Shown here in pieces: positions 4,926-6,384 of a stretch of DNA of 6,384 nt; the first letter of the stretch is position 1; each line of letters starts with the position of its first letter. The notes beneath the pieces were generated by a model. That model saw only the letters and a program-made list of their open reading frames with translations. It was not told the DNA's origin and did not search any database. Position numbers and translations under genes: made by a program. This DNA is from Pedobacter sp. UBA5917. GTDB taxonomy: Bacteria > Bacteroidota > Bacteroidia > Sphingobacteriales > Sphingobacteriaceae. The DNA lies in NCBI RefSeq assembly GCF_002432345.1, contig NZ_DJDT01000047.1, positions 1-6,384 of the forward strand, read 5' to 3'.

Positions 4926-6005
4926 ATGAAAAACACCGCATTAACAGAAAAACACATCGCTTTAGGCGCTAAAATGGTTCCATTTGCAGGTTATAATATG
5001 CCTGTTACTTACGAGGGTATTAACGCCGAACATGCAACTGTTCGTAATGGTGTAGGTGTTTTTGATGTGAGCCACATGGGCGAATTTATCCTGAAAGGCG
5101 AAAATGCATTGGATCTGATTCAACGCGTAACCAGCAACGATGCTTCCAAATTATATGATGGTAAAGTTCAATACTCATGTTTGCCAAACCAAGATGGTGG
5201 TATTGTTGATGACCTTTTGGTTTATAAAATCGATGATAAAACTTATATGTTGGTGGTAAATGCATCAAACATCGAAAAAGATTGGAACTGGATCCAACAG
5301 TTTAATACCGAAGGTGTAGAAATGCATAATATTTCTGATCAAACTTCTTTGTTGGCTATCCAGGGCCCTAAAGCGGCAGATGCTTTGCAAAGCTTAACAG
5401 ATGTTGACTTAGCATCAATGGAATATTATACTTTCGTTAAAGGTACTTTCGCTGGTATTGATAACGTAGTAATTTCTGCAACAGGTTATACCGGTGCCGG
5501 TGGTTTCGAGATTTATTTCGAAAACCAATATGCTGATCAGATCTGGGATGCCATTTTTGAAGCCGGAGCGCCATATAACATTCAACCGATCGGTTTAGGT
5601 GCCCGCGATACCCTTCGTTTAGAAATGGGTTTCTGTTTATATGGAAACGATATCGACGATACTACTTCGCCGATTGAGGCCGGTTTAGGCTGGATTACCA
5701 AGTTTTCTAAAACATTTACCAATTCGGAAGCATTATTGGCCCAGAAAGAAGCGGGAATCCAAAAGAAACTGGTTGGTTTCGAAATGATCGACCGTGGTAT
5801 TCCACGTCACGATTACCAGATTGCTGATGCTGATGGCAATATTATCGGTAAAGTAACATCGGGTACTCAAGCCCCTTCATTGCAAAAAGCAATTGGTATG
5901 GGCTACATCGCAAAAGATTTCACCAAAGAAGGAACAGAGGTTTTTATCCTCATCCGCAACACGCCAATTAAGGCAAAGGTGGTTAAGTTTCCTTTTTATA
6001 AATAG
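4926..6005 (+). CDS. gcvT: Aminomethyltransferase, glycine cleavage T protein
   Basis: GcvT (EC 2.1.2.10) transfers the aminomethyl carbon from the lipoyl arm of H protein to tetrahydrofolate, releasing ammonia and forming 5,10-methylene-tetrahydrofolate, in the cytoplasm. The 359 residues equal the family's usual bacterial length. Motifs in order are FAGYNMPVTY (20-29), VFDVSHMGE (45-53), the folate-site loop GGIVDDLLVY (91-100) with D95/D96, AIQGPKA (144-150), ATGYTGAGGFEIY (185-197) with E195, IGLGARDTLRLEMGF (222-236) with R227, a GIPRHDY segment (291-297), and GKVTSGTQAPSL (308-319). The common GYTGE glutamate is A191 here; the rest of the folate site looks intact. Codon use is more biased than in neighbouring genes, in keeping with higher expression. 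gcvH and gcvP are not nearby, so the T gene stands alone. The upstream spacer shows no recognisable glycine-riboswitch pattern. Confidence 0.97.
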   Translation: MKNTALTEKHIALGAKMVPFAGYNMPVTYEGINAEHATVRNGVGVFDVSHMGEFILKGENALDLIQRVTSNDASKLYDGKVQYSCLPNQDGGIVDDLLVYKIDDKTYMLVVNASNIEKDWNWIQQFNTEGVEMHNISDQTSLLAIQGPKAADALQSLTDVDLASMEYYTFVKGTFAGIDNVVISATGYTGAGGFEIYFENQYADQIWDAIFEAGAPYNIQPIGLGARDTLRLEMGFCLYGNDIDDTTSPIEAGLGWITKFSKTFTNSEALLAQKEAGIQKKLVGFEMIDRGIPRHDYQIADADGNIIGKVTSGTQAPSLQKAIGMGYIAKDFTKEGTEVFILIRNTPIKAKVVKFPFYK

Positions 6006-6038
6006 GAGTATAATTAAAGCAGCAATATTTGTGAACTG

Positions 6039-6384
6039 ATGAAACCAGAAGAAAATAAATATAACGAGCTGCTTTACCACATTGGATCTACGCTACAAAC
6101 AGCTAAGCAGAATGCTGTAAAGGCTGTTAACGTTGAGCTGATTATTGCCAATTGGAAAATTGGCCGGTATATTGTTGATTTTGAACAGCACGGTAAACAA
6201 AGGGCTGAATATGGGACAGAGTTATTGGTAACACTTTCCGCAGATTTGAAACTGAAATTTGGCAAGGGATTTAGCAGGTCGAGTTTGCAGCTTATGCGTT
6301 TATTCTATATTAACTACCCTAAATTTCAACCTTTAATAGATGAAAATTTAATTCGCCAGACACTGTCTGGGGAATTCTCAAAAA
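6039..6384 (+). CDS. DUF1016/YhcG-type PDDEXK nuclease family protein, 3' end outside window
   Basis: An open frame runs from ATG 6039 to the window edge without a stop, giving 115 residues. The sequence matches the DUF1016 N-terminal domain of YhcG-like proteins: a first helix LLYHIGSTLQTAKQNAVKAV, then NWKIGRYIVDFEQHG (residues about 38-52), AEYGTELL, a FGKGFSRSSLQLMRLFY segment (about 75-91) and NYPKF. In complete family members (about 330-380 residues) a PD-(D/E)XK nuclease domain follows; it is not visible here. Such genes are often found with type I restriction-modification or other accessory loci, though they also occur alone, and their function is not settled. It begins 33 bp after gcvT on the same strand with no terminator between, so read-through is possible. 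No clear ribosome binding site is seen, as usual in this phylum. Confidence 0.88.
   Translation, partial: MKPEENKYNELLYHIGSTLQTAKQNAVKAVNVELIIANWKIGRYIVDFEQHGKQRAEYGTELLVTLSADLKLKFGKGFSRSSLQLMRLFYINYPKFQPLIDENLIRQTLSGEFSK

Overview
The window looks like chromosomal DNA of a Bacteroidota member, most likely a Sphingobacteriaceae (Pedobacter-like) bacterium. Supporting signs are a moderately AT-rich composition, genes without clear Shine-Dalgarno sequences, a perfect TAnnTTTG -7 box of the Bacteroidota sigma factor in front of rnhB and another upstream of gcvT, secreted proteins whose signal peptides end in Ala-Gln, and a DUF4251 protein, a family largely confined to this phylum. The species assignment is inference from style, not from a marker gene.

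Layout. Positions 9-90 hold an 82-bp imperfect palindrome of the REP-like intergenic type. Positions 121-2480 hold four minus-strand genes: a DUF4251 secreted protein, a secreted protein with a Cys/His cluster and two tandem beta-sandwich-like repeats, a TfoX/Sxy N-terminal-domain protein, and an unrecognised secreted protein. The last two overlap by 4 bp and are probably translationally coupled. A short divergent promoter region (2481-2564) separates this block from a plus-strand pair: rnhB (ribonuclease HII) and, 22 bp later, a GT4-type glycosyltransferase starting at GTG. After the glycosyltransferase comes a strong 13-bp inverted repeat (4409-4453), then a small convergent minus-strand membrane-protein gene (4465-4716). 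A 209-bp spacer with promoter-like elements leads to gcvT (aminomethyltransferase of the glycine cleavage system). The window ends inside a DUF1016/YhcG-type gene (6039 onward), whose N-terminal domain is visible and whose nuclease domain should lie outside.

How the genes relate. Most of the window is housekeeping (RNase HII, GcvT) mixed with small, poorly characterised Bacteroidota envelope proteins. No pathway joins them. I see no phage genes, transposase, CRISPR array, tRNA or rRNA, and no strong case for a new multi-gene system inside these bounds. The best leads are the C-terminal sliding-clamp-like motif on RNase HII, the Cys/His cluster plus tandem-repeat secreted protein, the two self-palindromic sites forming the 4409-4453 inverted repeat, the REP-like palindrome, and the DUF1016 gene at the right edge, which could be the first gene of an accessory or defence segment.
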